Shown here one piece after another: positions 51,379-60,135 of a stretch of 64,000 bases of DNA. The stretch comes from CAZNSX01 sp964575845 (lineage in GTDB: Bacteria; UBA8248; CAZNSX01). The position numbers were made by a program, and so were the translations under genes. How positions within the stretch are numbered: the stretch's first letter is position 1; every line of letters starts with the position of its first letter. The stretch spans positions 310,001-374,000 of the forward strand of contig CAZNSX010000004.1 in the NCBI GenBank assembly GCA_964575845.1, given 5' to 3'. The notes under the pieces are model-generated. The model had not been told where the DNA came from. It worked only from the letters and a program-made list of their open reading frames with translations, and did not search any database.

Positions 51379-52638
51379 TCAGCGAACCCGCACCCTCGCT
51401 TGCTTCTCAAGGCTTGCCGGTCGGACCCCGAGTAGCCTCTCTGCCCGCTCGAGCTTCTCCTTGGCCCGCTCGATGAGTTTAAGCGCATAGGCTTGGTTAT
51501 GGAAGCCGCGGCTTCCATCCCGCTCGATAACCTTTAGGTAGCGCTCGGCCTCCCCGGCAAAAGCCATGGCCTCGCTAGCCGGGCCTGGGGCCTCAGGCTT
51601 GACGAGTGCCCTGAGATAGGCCAGCTGATTCCCGGTAGCCCGGAGGGCCAGGGCTATCTCCCCCTGCAAGCCCGCTATGAGCATGTCGTAGCCTTCCCCG
51701 TGACAGCCGACGCAGGTGGCCTTGACATCGCTCAGACGGTGCCCCTCCTGGATCTTCTGGTGGCAGGCAATGCACTGCAGCTCTGCCATGAGCCCCGGCT
51801 GGGCCTTCTCCTCGCCCAGAGCCTGACCCCGCTTGAATCCCCTCTGCCGCTCGTGACAGGTCTGGCAAGGAGCCTCAACCTGTCGGTGATGGCAACTGAG
51901 ACATTCCGCCCTGCTCTTCAGGATCTCCCCGTGCTTCTGCGCATTGGAATGGCAGGTAGAGCAGGTTATGGGCCTCTCCAGGTGCCTGAGATGGGGGAAC
52001 TCGATGCCGTAAACCTTGAGGGGCTTCACCTCAAAGCCCCCGTGGCAGCGGCGGCATTCGCTCCGGTAGATTTCCTTCTGCTTGGGTCGAACAGCCGTGC
52101 CTTTCGGATGGCACATACCGCAGGCGGTCTTGGTGATGGTGTGGCACTGATAGCAACTCTCCATGGTGGGACGGTTGGTCTGGGGTTGTTCCCAGTCATG
52201 GGCGATGTTGGCATGGCAGTCGGTGCACCGGGCGCCGACTGTCTCGACGTGAAATCGGTGTGGGATCTTTATCTCCAGGGGGTTGTATTTGTAGTTCCTC
52301 CTCGCGTCCGTGAGGATGTCCTCGTGGCAGCGAAGACAGTTGGGGTTAATCCTTTCGGCATCGGCCCTGAAGAGGTGCCGGTACTCCATGGCCACGAGCT
52401 TTCCCGGGGTGGCATGGCACTCATAACAGCCCACGCTTTCGGGATGGACGAGGCTCTTGACGCTCATGTCAAGGGTCTCGCCCGTGGCGTGGCAGCCGAG
52501 GCAGTACTGCGGCCCGATGGTAGTGTAAGAGACGATACCGTAAAGCCCCACGATGCCCAGCGCCGCCAGAACACCCAGACCCAGGATGAACCGGCCCCGT
52601 GTTATCTTTATCCCCTTAAGCTTTTTCAGCAATCCCAC
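51379..52638 (-). CDS. Membrane-anchored 12-haem c-type cytochrome, NapC/NirT-like N-terminus
   Basis: 419 residues. An uncleaved N-terminal anchor at about 15-38, then twelve CxxCH sites: CLGCH, CYECH, CLRCH, CTDCH, CYQCH, CGMCH, CRRCH, CSTCH, CLSCH, CQTCH, CIACH, CVGCH. The first part resembles NapC/NirT quinol dehydrogenases. A helical haem-free tail of about 100 residues follows the last site. Last gene of the second electron-transfer operon, 25 bases after the molybdopterin-family subunit, so it is the likely periplasmic wire for that complex. Confidence 0.9.
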   Translation of the reverse strand: MGLLKKLKGIKITRGRFILGLGVLAALGIVGLYGIVSYTTIGPQYCLGCHATGETLDMSVKSLVHPESVGCYECHATPGKLVAMEYRHLFRADAERINPNCLRCHEDILTDARRNYKYNPLEIKIPHRFHVETVGARCTDCHANIAHDWEQPQTNRPTMESCYQCHTITKTACGMCHPKGTAVRPKQKEIYRSECRRCHGGFEVKPLKVYGIEFPHLRHLERPITCSTCHSNAQKHGEILKSRAECLSCHHRQVEAPCQTCHERQRGFKRGQALGEEKAQPGLMAELQCIACHQKIQEGHRLSDVKATCVGCHGEGYDMLIAGLQGEIALALRATGNQLAYLRALVKPEAPGPASEAMAFAGEAERYLKVIERDGSRGFHNQAYALKLIERAKEKLERAERLLGVRPASLEKQARVRVR

Positions 52639-52663
52639 GGTCTATCTCACGATGAATTTCGCC

Positions 52664-54985
52664 TCAGTGCTTCTTTATGCGCACCACGGTGTCCATCCAG
52701 GCCTGGCCTCCCCCGATCGGGTCCGGGCTCAACGGTACTATGGGGAAGGGGTGGACACCGTTGCCTTGCCGGTCCCACCAAATGATCTTCGTATTGGGGT
52801 CACGGCTCTTGAATCGTTTCGCCTGGGCAATTCGCCCGAGGGCCCAGTGGCCGACGCTGTCGGAGATGGCCACCACCCGCGGATGAATCCCCTGGGTCAC
52901 GTGAGCCCTCACCCGGAGGCTCCCGAGGTCTGAGCTCACCTCCACCAGGTCTCCAGATTTGATTCCCATGGCGTGGGCCACCTCCGCATTGATCCACATG
53001 GGGTTGTTTGGAACGACCTCGGAAAGATACATGCAGTTGGCGGTCCTGAAGTGGGTGTGGACGTTCCACTGGAAGACTATGAGGTGGAACTCATCCCCCG
53101 CCATCTTCCGGTGCGCGGGGATGGGCTCAAAGGCGGGAAGGGGGCTGAAGCCCAGATCCTTGAGCCTTTGGGAAAAGAGCTCAAACTTCCCCGAGGGGGT
53201 CTTAAAGCCCTCTACCTCATAGGAGCGGTAGCGCGGCTCGGCTTTCTCATCGTACCAGAAGCCCTTCTTGCTCAGGGAGTAAAGGCCCCCAGCTTGAGGG
53301 AGTCCCTCTACCCCGGCGATTGCCGCCTCCCAATAGTCCTCAGCCCTGGCGAAGGGGAAGAAGCGCTCCATGCCTCCCCCCACCTTCTTGGCCAGCCTGA
53401 TGAGGATGTCCATGCAAGAGGCGGACTCTCCCAGGGGCTTGACCACGGGCTGGCGCAGGCTCACGAAGGGCACGAGCTCGAAGGCGGGCGGGCTGTCAAG
53501 CTCCCAGCGTTCCAGATAAGTGGCCCCAGGCAGCAGGAGGTCGGCAAAGAGAGCCGTTTCGGTCATGTGAGAATCGATGACCACAAGGTGTGGTATCAGC
53601 TTCTCATCACTCAGCACCTTTTCGGAGAGCTTCCGGTCGGGGCTGCAGTAGACGGGGTTATGCTCATAGAGCATGAGTAGCCCCGCGGACCCACGGCCTT
53701 CTCCTATCATCCTCAAGACCTCATGAGCCGGCTCCCGGAATGAGAGGGGAATGTCTCCGGGCTCGATGAAAGGACTCTTTGCCTGGGGCCGTGGGGGTGA
53801 GGGCTCGGGTTCCCTGAAGGCATAGTGTCGGGGCAAGCAGAATCCCCCCTTTACATCTATGTTCCCCGTCAGGGCGTTCAGAAGCATGATGCAGCGCTCA
53901 TTGTAAGTGCCGTTCAGATGTTTGCTCACCCCACCGGTGGAGATCGTGGTGGCGGGCTTGCTGGCGACATACTCAAGGGCTATCCGGCGGATGTCAGATG
54001 CCAAGACTCCACTCGCCCTCTCGGCCGCCTCGGGAGTGTAGGCCTTGAGATACTCCTTGAGCTCCTCCACCGGATAGTTCGCCCAGCTCTCCATGAAGGC
54101 TCTGTCGAAAAGGCCCTCCTCCATGATCACATGGGCAATGGCCAGGGCCACGACCCCATCGGTCCCCGGTCTTATGGGGAACCACTCATCGCTCTTTCCC
54201 GCCGTCTGGGAGTTGCGCGGGTCGAAGGTGACGAGCTTTGCGCCGAAGTGGGGAATCCCCTTGACAAGGCGGGTTATCCGGCCCTCGGCGATGCGCTGCG
54301 CAAAGCTCGTCCTGAGGAGGTGGGCCTCATAGGGATTGGAGCCGAAGTTGAGCATGAAGCGGGTGTTGGCAACGTCGTTTATCTCCACCTCCTCACCCCA
54401 GGTGAGAAGCTGGGCCGCAGCCTTGTTGTTGTGGCCGAGGGCCGTGTTGACGAGAGCGTTGGGCGAGCCGAAGGCCCAGACGAACCGGCGGGAGAAGGCC
54501 TGAGTCGTGACATCCCGGGAGCTCTGAAAGAGGAAGCGATCCGGATGGCCGCCGGCCCTGAGTTTCTTCAGGGTCTCGGCCACCTCTCCCAGGGCCTCAT
54601 CCCACGTCACCCGCTTGAAGCGCCCCTCGCCACGGGGCCCCACTCGCTTAAGGGGGTGGAGGACCCGATCGGGGTCATAGAGGAAATTCCTCCCCGCCTG
54701 GCCCTTGGCGCACATCTTGCCGCGGCTATTCGGGTGGTCGGGATTTCCCCCGATTTTCACGAGTTGACCGTGGGCGACGTAGCCGATGATTCCACAGCGG
54801 GCATAACACTGAAGGCAGGTGCTGAGAATTCCTTTCTGGGGCTTCCCCTCCAGCCTCGACACATGCCTTCCGCCCAGGCTGAGCTCCATCCCCTCGCTCA
54901 GGGAGTAGAAGGAGGCCCCCCCAGCGGCCAGGGAGGCCGAAGCAAGGCCAAGCTTCAAGAACCGGCGACGGGTAATCTCTCTCAT
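52664..54985 (-). CDS. Molybdopterin oxidoreductase-family subunit (TAT-exported), Mo ligand replaced by Gly
   Basis: 773 residues from ATG 54985. Twin-arginine signal TRRRFLKLGL. N-terminal 4Fe-4S site C57, C60, C64 and C92. The pterin-binding domains are present (VTFDPRNSQTAGKSDEWFPIRPGTDG, LLMLYEHNPVY) and a C-terminal molydop-binding domain. In the segment VNTALGHNNKAAAQLL the residue that normally ligates Mo (Cys, Ser or Sec) aligns with G184. QrcB of sulfate reducers also lacks this ligand. With the NrfD and Fe-S genes it forms a PsrABC/Qrc-like complex; a non-catalytic electron-transfer role is likely. Confidence 0.88.
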   Translation of the reverse strand: MREITRRRFLKLGLASASLAAGGASFYSLSEGMELSLGGRHVSRLEGKPQKGILSTCLQCYARCGIIGYVAHGQLVKIGGNPDHPNSRGKMCAKGQAGRNFLYDPDRVLHPLKRVGPRGEGRFKRVTWDEALGEVAETLKKLRAGGHPDRFLFQSSRDVTTQAFSRRFVWAFGSPNALVNTALGHNNKAAAQLLTWGEEVEINDVANTRFMLNFGSNPYEAHLLRTSFAQRIAEGRITRLVKGIPHFGAKLVTFDPRNSQTAGKSDEWFPIRPGTDGVVALAIAHVIMEEGLFDRAFMESWANYPVEELKEYLKAYTPEAAERASGVLASDIRRIALEYVASKPATTISTGGVSKHLNGTYNERCIMLLNALTGNIDVKGGFCLPRHYAFREPEPSPPRPQAKSPFIEPGDIPLSFREPAHEVLRMIGEGRGSAGLLMLYEHNPVYCSPDRKLSEKVLSDEKLIPHLVVIDSHMTETALFADLLLPGATYLERWELDSPPAFELVPFVSLRQPVVKPLGESASCMDILIRLAKKVGGGMERFFPFARAEDYWEAAIAGVEGLPQAGGLYSLSKKGFWYDEKAEPRYRSYEVEGFKTPSGKFELFSQRLKDLGFSPLPAFEPIPAHRKMAGDEFHLIVFQWNVHTHFRTANCMYLSEVVPNNPMWINAEVAHAMGIKSGDLVEVSSDLGSLRVRAHVTQGIHPRVVAISDSVGHWALGRIAQAKRFKSRDPNTKIIWWDRQGNGVHPFPIVPLSPDPIGGGQAWMDTVVRIKKH

Positions 54986-55001
54986 GGGATGCCTTTTATG
55001 C

Positions 55002-55916
55002 TCAGTGCAGGGGGAGGCTCTGCCCCGCGATGACCACCACAACACGCATGGAATAGACGCCGACCAGGGTGAGGACGGAGGCCACCACCACCGCGGCCAG
55101 GGTCTTTCCCGTCTTGGGGATGAAGATGAGGGCCGCAGGCACGAGGCCTCCCAGAAGGATCTCCACCCCGAGAAACTCCCAGGCGAAGCTACCGAAGAGC
55201 ATGATGCGCACCACTTCCAGGGCTTCCCTGGTGGAGGTGAGAAGCACCAGGATGGCGTTCATCACCATGAAGAGGTCGACCAGGATCATCAGCCCCATAA
55301 ATTTTCCCAGTTGCAGCAAAAGCCGCTTGTCGTTTTCCCGCTGCTCAGGGCCGCGGCCGGGCTGGAAAAATTGGTTTCGGATGAAGGCAACAAGGATGAC
55401 CAGGGCTATCCCTGAGACCATAGCCGAGACGATGAAGAGGGTGGGCATGAGGGCTGTGCTCCAGAGGGCTCTCCCCTTGCCCAGGGCCAGGATGAAGCCC
55501 GTGTAGCCGTGGGTGGCGATGGCCAGGGGAATGCCCACCGTGCCCAAGATCTTTGCCCACTTCTCAGGCCCCTTGAAGGTAAAATAGCCGTAGATGATGC
55601 CGTTTATGGGATAGAGGGTCAGGAGAAAAGTTCCGTACGTGATGGGAGAGGTCCAGTTGAAATAGAAAAAGAGGTGCCAAAACCTGAGTGGACGCTCGAG
55701 GTCCGCCATGAGAAAAAGTGGGGCCGCAATGAGCAGGATGGGCGCCATGACGGCCCCTATCTTCGCTATAGGCTTATACTCCGTCCGCCCGGCCAGGACG
55801 GAGACGACAGAGATGACGAAGGAGCCCGCACTCAGCCCCGTGAAGTAGAAGTAAACGGCGATGAGCTCCCCCAGGGGCATGTAATGAGGCACGTTGTAGA
55901 GGATATTAATGTCCAT
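55002..55916 (-). CDS. NrfD/PsrC-family integral membrane subunit
   Basis: 304 residues with eight or nine membrane helices. The opening GELIAVYFYFTGLSAGSF and DLERPLRFWHLF are typical of NrfD/PsrC proteins that exchange electrons with menaquinol. It overlaps the Fe-S subunit by 11 bases and is 16 bases from the molybdopterin-family gene. Quinone-reacting membrane module of the complex. Confidence 0.92.
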   Translation of the reverse strand: MDINILYNVPHYMPLGELIAVYFYFTGLSAGSFVISVVSVLAGRTEYKPIAKIGAVMAPILLIAAPLFLMADLERPLRFWHLFFYFNWTSPITYGTFLLTLYPINGIIYGYFTFKGPEKWAKILGTVGIPLAIATHGYTGFILALGKGRALWSTALMPTLFIVSAMVSGIALVILVAFIRNQFFQPGRGPEQRENDKRLLLQLGKFMGLMILVDLFMVMNAILVLLTSTREALEVVRIMLFGSFAWEFLGVEILLGGLVPAALIFIPKTGKTLAAVVVASVLTLVGVYSMRVVVVIAGQSLPLH

Positions 55917-56526
55917 AGACCATCCCCTGCTTTTTCTTCCAGGCCTCCCAGCCCTTCATGGGGTCCATGGCGTCGAGGTCGGAGCCGATGTAGTAAACCT
56001 GCGGTTCGGTGGCCAGCTCGGGCTTGAGCCGGTGGGTGGGATTATGGGCTATGAGCTGAGCTATCTCGCTCCTGGGGTCTCTGAGGTCGCCGAAGATGCG
56101 GGCCCGGCCAATGCACACCTCAACACAGGCGGGAACTATGCCTGCATCCACCCGGTGGTAGCAGAAGTGACACTTCTGCACGATACGCTTGAAGGGGTTT
56201 ATGTGCCTCACGTCATAGGGGCAGGAGGCGATGCAATACTTGCACCCGATGCAGCGGTGCTCGTCCACCATGACGATGCCGTCCTCCCGCTGCCAGGTGG
56301 CCTGCACGGGGCAGTTGGTGAGGCATATCGGGTTGGCGCAGTGGTTGCAGAGGCTGGGGAGGAAGGCCTTTGTCACGTTGGGGTATCTGCCCTTCTCGAT
56401 CACTTTGACCCATGCCCTGAAAACGCTCAAGGGCACATCGTTCTCGGCCTTGCAGGCGACAGAGCACGTATGGCAGCCGATGCACCGTCTCACATCGATT
56501 ACCATGCCGTATCTGGGCCCCGCCAA
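55906..56526 (-). CDS. Four-cluster ferredoxin-like Fe-S subunit (PsrB/DmsB family)
   Basis: 206 residues. Cys motifs CIGCHTCSVACKAEND, CNHCANPICLTNCP, CIGCKYCIASCPYD and CHFCYHR...CVEVC give four cubane sites. No signal peptide, so it is probably exported as a hitchhiker with the TAT partner. Carries electrons between the NrfD-like subunit and the molybdopterin-family subunit or cytochromes. Confidence 0.93.
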   Translation of the reverse strand: MAGPRYGMVIDVRRCIGCHTCSVACKAENDVPLSVFRAWVKVIEKGRYPNVTKAFLPSLCNHCANPICLTNCPVQATWQREDGIVMVDEHRCIGCKYCIASCPYDVRHINPFKRIVQKCHFCYHRVDAGIVPACVEVCIGRARIFGDLRDPRSEIAQLIAHNPTHRLKPELATEPQVYYIGSDLDAMDPMKGWEAWKKKQGMVYGH

Positions 56527-56556
56527 TCTCCTTCTCCTACTCTCACCTGTTGGGGC

Positions 56557-56590
56557 TTAATAAAAGCTGGCCGCCGGGGGGGCGGCCAGC
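56557..56590 (-). terminator. Internal intrinsic terminator between the c7 cytochrome and the Fe-S subunit
   Basis: 10-bp perfect stem GCTGGCCGCC/GGCGGCCAGC with a G5 loop (plus strand), followed on the minus strand by TTTTATTAA. Read-through would supply the downstream four genes at a lower level than c7. Confidence 0.75.
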
Positions 56591-56627
56591 GAAAGTGGCT
56601 TCAATCAGAGCTCTCTCGGAGGTCCAC

Positions 56628-56972
56628 CTATTTTTTATGACATTTTCCGCAGTTTTTTTCCTCCTTGACGCTGAAGGCCTTCTTACCATCGTGGCAGGCA
56701 CCGCAGAACTTCCCCGCTTCCATATCTTTCATGGCCAGGGGCTTCCCGCCGCCGGTGTCCCCCGCTTTCATCTTGAAAAGCTTGAGATGGCAGTCGGTGC
56801 ATTTTGCCCCCTTGGCCGTATGGGCCGTATGGCTGAAGACGGCCGGCCCTTGATCCCCTCCCTTAAAGGTGAGGTCTTTCATCTGGGAATAGGCCAGCCC
56901 CCCGCCCAGGACAAAGCCGGCCAGGAAAAAGATGCCGATTAGGATGCCCAAGAAAACCGTTGGCCTTTTCAT
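56628..56972 (-). CDS. Small triheme cytochrome c7-type protein
   Basis: 114 residues with an N-terminal signal or anchor (about 5-27). Three haem sites CTDCH, CGACH and CGKCH plus FSHTAHT supplying distal His, the pattern of the cytochrome c7/c3 family. First gene of the second operon, with a strong promoter 50 bases upstream. Likely soluble or loosely anchored periplasmic electron shuttle between the two complexes. Confidence 0.9.
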   Translation of the reverse strand: MKRPTVFLGILIGIFFLAGFVLGGGLAYSQMKDLTFKGGDQGPAVFSHTAHTAKGAKCTDCHLKLFKMKAGDTGGGKPLAMKDMEAGKFCGACHDGKKAFSVKEEKNCGKCHKK

Positions 56973-57023
56973 CGTTCCGCCTCCTTTGTTGAAGTGCTCT
57001 CACGAAAGGCTTAACTGCGACAA

Positions 57024-57052
57024 ATAATCGTTCCAAATTTCACAATTGTCAA
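57024..57052 (-). promoter_or_regulatory. Promoter of the c7-FeS-NrfD-molybdopterin-12-haem operon
   Basis: TTGACA (57047-57052), a 17-base spacer and GATTAT (57024-57029) on the minus strand in an AT-rich gap. Confidence 0.65.
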
Positions 57053-57118
57053 GAAAAAATTTTGCTCCCTTAGCTTATAAGCGGCCCGCCTCGGCTTAAA
57101 CTTGATTTCCGGTCCTTT

Positions 57119-58381
57119 TTACCGCATGACCCTCTTAAGGGTCCTGCGCTTGAGCACCAGAAGGGCGATGATGAGGACAATGACAACTACGATGATGGAG
57201 AATGCTATCCTTCTCCTTCTTACGTCCTCCCTTACCTTGCGGGAAGCCTCCACTATCTGAGAAGTCTCCTTCTCGGCCAACTTCATGAGTTTCTCCACCT
57301 GGGCCAAGTCCAGGGAGTGAGTTATGGGCCCCACCTCGACCAGGCGCTTCTCGGCCCGGCCCAGGCTCTCCCTGAGTTCATCCACGTTGACGCCGTAATC
57401 TTTTACTTCCTCTATGCTAGATGAAGCCCTCTGAAAACCCGCTTGTGCCTTTCCCAGGTCCTCGGCAATCGCTTGCGCCCGCTGGAAACCGGTGGACGAA
57501 GGGTCTGAATGGCAGCTGCCGCAGTGGCCAGGGGATTCTCCCTGGAACATGTCAAGTGTGGGGAATTTGTTCAGGTGGTTGGTGTGACAGTCAATGCAAC
57601 GGGGCATCCCCATGGCCTGGACCGCAAGGTAGTGGGGGCTCTTCTTGAAGTAGGCCGCCGTCACGGAATGACAATTTCCGCAGACGTTCACTACTTCCTT
57701 GACGCCCGGGGGGCGGGCGCCGTGAATCCCATGACAAGTGGCGCAGTTTGGAGCGAGGAGAGGGTTCTTGCCCTTGATCTTCCCGTAGAGGATCTGCCCG
57801 TGATAGCTCTCACGGTAGTCCCGGAGCTGATTTGTCGGAAGGTTGTAGGCTTTCATGAGATCAGGGTCGGCGTGGCACTTGCCGCAGGTTTCGGGTACGT
57901 TTGTGTGGAAGATAGGGGAGAGCGAGTCGGATTTCTTGCGCACCTCATGGGCACCGTGGCAGCTCGCACAGGTGGCCACCCGCTCGTCTCCCTTCTGGAA
58001 AAGCCGCTGTCCGTGAACGCTAGTCTTGTACTCGGCCAGCTGGTCGGTCCTGAGGTTATACTGGCGCATGCGCTCCACATCGGAGTGGCATCCGCCGCAG
58101 ACCAGTGGGATCTCCCTGGGCCTGAGCTTTCCCCTGAAGCCGGCCTCGGGAGATTTGGCCTTCTCCAAGGAGAGCGGGTCCCCCCCGTGACAATCCTGGC
58201 AGAAGACCCCCGCCTTTTCGTGAATACTCTTCTTCCATTTTTCCACGGGCGCACCGAGCCTTCCCTTCAGTGCGCTATGACAGGTCAGGCAGAGGTTCTC
58301 CTGGCTTTGGGCGCTACCGGCGAAGGGGATGAGGAGAAGCGTCGCCCCCAGAGCAAAGAAACAACACAGGATCTTCCTCAT
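57119..58381 (-). CDS. Nine-haem c-type cytochrome with signal peptide and C-terminal membrane anchor
   Basis: 420 residues. N-terminal signal (ends near AGSAQS), nine CxxCH sites: CLTCH, CQDCH, CGGCH, CASCH, CGKCH, CATCH, CGNCH, CIDCH, CGSCH. A coiled-coil segment at about 300-370 and a single membrane helix near 388-408 with a basic tail follow. It sits in the operon where bc complexes carry cytochrome c1 or f, 29 bases after subunit IV, so it probably replaces that subunit. Confidence 0.9.
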   Translation of the reverse strand: MRKILCCFFALGATLLLIPFAGSAQSQENLCLTCHSALKGRLGAPVEKWKKSIHEKAGVFCQDCHGGDPLSLEKAKSPEAGFRGKLRPREIPLVCGGCHSDVERMRQYNLRTDQLAEYKTSVHGQRLFQKGDERVATCASCHGAHEVRKKSDSLSPIFHTNVPETCGKCHADPDLMKAYNLPTNQLRDYRESYHGQILYGKIKGKNPLLAPNCATCHGIHGARPPGVKEVVNVCGNCHSVTAAYFKKSPHYLAVQAMGMPRCIDCHTNHLNKFPTLDMFQGESPGHCGSCHSDPSSTGFQRAQAIAEDLGKAQAGFQRASSSIEEVKDYGVNVDELRESLGRAEKRLVEVGPITHSLDLAQVEKLMKLAEKETSQIVEASRKVREDVRRRRIAFSIIVVVIVLIIALLVLKRRTLKRVMR

Positions 58382-58410
58382 TCTTATGGTTTACCCCTCC
58401 AGGCTCCACC

Positions 58411-58854
58411 TCAAGAGTAATGACCCCAGATGGTGAAGGTTATGAAGAAGACTATGCCTACTATCCACGCGAGCGTTATGAAGAGGCGGCTCGAGGGGTG
58501 GGCCTCGGCCCGTCTCCCCACGAAAGGCCATAGAAGAAGGAGCAGAAAGACAACCCCGGGGCCCACGACGCCTATAACCTTGGGAGCCTGGGCTCCCATG
58601 AAGGCGAAGACTTCCGCTACCTTGAGAAATTGATACGCCGCCAGAAAATACCACTCAGGCTTGATGTGGGCGGGGGTGCTGAACGGGTCGGCCTTGGGCT
58701 CCATGGGGGCCGGCCAGAAGGTCGCGAGCGCCAGCAGGAGCCCGAAGACGATGAATACGCAGATGACCTCCTTGAGGAAGTGGAGAGGATAAAAGGGGAC
58801 CCCTTCCTCCTCTTCTTGCTCGGGCTCAGCCTTTTGGCCCTTCAGTTCCTCCAT
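58411..58854 (-). CDS. Cytochrome b C-terminal subunit (b6f subunit IV type)
   Basis: 147 residues, three membrane helices. The quinol-oxidation-site motif is present as IKPEWYFLAAYQFLK (PEWY). A charged Glu-rich N-terminus comes first. Together with the separate haem-bearing N-terminal half it makes a split cytochrome b, as in b6f-type and many bacterial multihaem bc complexes. Confidence 0.92.
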   Translation of the reverse strand: MEELKGQKAEPEQEEEEGVPFYPLHFLKEVICVFIVFGLLLALATFWPAPMEPKADPFSTPAHIKPEWYFLAAYQFLKVAEVFAFMGAQAPKVIGVVGPGVVFLLLLLWPFVGRRAEAHPSSRLFITLAWIVGIVFFITFTIWGHYS

Positions 58855-58896
58855 TTTCCCTTCTCAGAGATTTCGGCCTTTAATGAAAAGGGCTCA

Positions 58897-59634
58897 TCAT
58901 AGATATTTCGACACGCCCTGCCTTCGGATCATTGCGAAGTGCATGGCAAGGAAAACCACGGCCACTGCAGGCAGAATGACTACATGGATCGCAAAGAATC
59001 GGGTGAGGGTGAGCTGGGAGACTTCCGTGCCCCCCCTAATTATGAACTTGAGCTGGTCGCCGATCAGGGGAACCGCCCCTGCCATCTCGGTCCCCACCGT
59101 GGTGGCCCAGTATGAGACTTGATTCCAGGGGAGAAGATAGCCGGTGAATCCGAAGCCCAGGGTTATTATCAGGAGGATCATGCCGGCCACCCAGTTGAAA
59201 TCCCTGGGCCGACGGTAGGCCCGGTAGAAGAATACCCGGGCCATGTGAATGAAGATGGATACCATCATCAGGTTGCCGGCCCAGTGGTGGATTCCGCGTA
59301 CAAGCCAACCGAAGGGGACGTTATTGGTTATCTCCACCACGCTGGCGTAAGCTTCGGCCGTAGTCGGGCGGTAGTTCATGAGCAGGAGGATGCCCGTGAG
59401 AGCCAGAACGAGGAAGAGGGCAAAGGTGATCCCGCCGAAGCAGAAAGTCCAGTTGATGTGGCTGGGAACCGGTTTTCTGAGGGCCTTCTGAATGGCGTCT
59501 TTGACGCTAAGGCGCTCATCCAGGGGACCGTAGACAAACCCCGTCAGGGAGAACCATCGCAGGGTATCCCAGAGGCTGAGGCGCTCTTCGAGACCCCTTC
59601 TCTCCTCTCCGGTCTCCCTTCCCTTCTCCTCCAT
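58897..59634 (-). CDS. Cytochrome b6-type subunit (N-terminal half of cytochrome b)
   Basis: 245 residues from ATG 59634 (TTG 59643 overlapping the Rieske stop is the alternative). Four helices. Haem b ligands in RGIHHWAGNLMMVSIFIHM (helix B) and FAIHVVILPAVAVVFLAMHF (helix D). The two His of helix D are separated by 14 residues, the b6f spacing rather than the 13 of bc1. Also GYLLPWNQVSYWA. Core of a quinol-oxidising complex with the Rieske protein and subunit IV. Confidence 0.93.
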   Translation of the reverse strand: MEEKGRETGEERRGLEERLSLWDTLRWFSLTGFVYGPLDERLSVKDAIQKALRKPVPSHINWTFCFGGITFALFLVLALTGILLLMNYRPTTAEAYASVVEITNNVPFGWLVRGIHHWAGNLMMVSIFIHMARVFFYRAYRRPRDFNWVAGMILLIITLGFGFTGYLLPWNQVSYWATTVGTEMAGAVPLIGDQLKFIIRGGTEVSQLTLTRFFAIHVVILPAVAVVFLAMHFAMIRRQGVSKYL

Positions 59635-59639
59635 AGAAC

Positions 59640-60122
59640 TCAAGCGCTCCCTAAGACGATCTTATCACCGACCACTCGAACCTCGAAGGAGGGCAGAGGC
59701 CTTGGGGCCGGTCCTCCGAGCACGTTGCCGTTGACATCAAAGTAGGCGGCGTGGCAGGGACAGGCGAGATGTCCCCGCGCCTCATCCCACTTCACTATAC
59801 ACCCGAGGTGCGTGCAGACGGCCGAGAGCGCATAGACGGCCGCGTCCGTCCTTATGACCACGGCGGGTTCGCCCCTAAACTTAAGGAAGCGGGCGGAGCC
59901 TGCGGGAACCTGACTCAGGGGGATGCTCACGCTCTCTCCCCTTGCTCCCCCCGGCCGCTGGTAGGAGGGCCAGAGATAGCGCACGATGGGGTAGATGGTG
60001 GCCGCAACGAGGACGGCGATCGTCCCTCCGAGGAGACCATCGAGAAAGGACCTCCGGCTCGGACCGGGAACCTCCCTGACCTCCTTCCCTTCGGAGCGGA
60101 CTTCTTTCAAGTCGCTCTCCAT
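59640..60122 (-). CDS. Rieske iron-sulfur protein
   Basis: 160 residues. N-terminal TAT-like RRSFLDGLLGG and a membrane helix at about 29-48. The 2Fe-2S site is C103-T-H105-L-G-C108 and C121-P-C123-H124, including the disulfide Cys pair. Followed by the cytochrome b gene with an overlap and preceded by the five-haem cytochrome gene by 13 bases. Confidence 0.95.
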   Translation of the reverse strand: MESDLKEVRSEGKEVREVPGPSRRSFLDGLLGGTIAVLVAATIYPIVRYLWPSYQRPGGARGESVSIPLSQVPAGSARFLKFRGEPAVVIRTDAAVYALSAVCTHLGCIVKWDEARGHLACPCHAAYFDVNGNVLGGPAPRPLPSFEVRVVGDKIVLGSA

Positions 60123-60135
60123 GCTCTCTCTTCCC

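Noticed and set aside
52664..54985. Assignment as a catalytic polysulfide, thiosulfate or arsenate reductase
   Set aside because: Family resemblance is general, and the Mo-ligand position holds Gly, so no substrate can be assigned.
53825..55033. Plus-strand open frame of 402 codons opposite the molybdopterin-family gene
   Set aside because: Shadow frame; the minus strand has the TAT signal and Fe-S cysteines.
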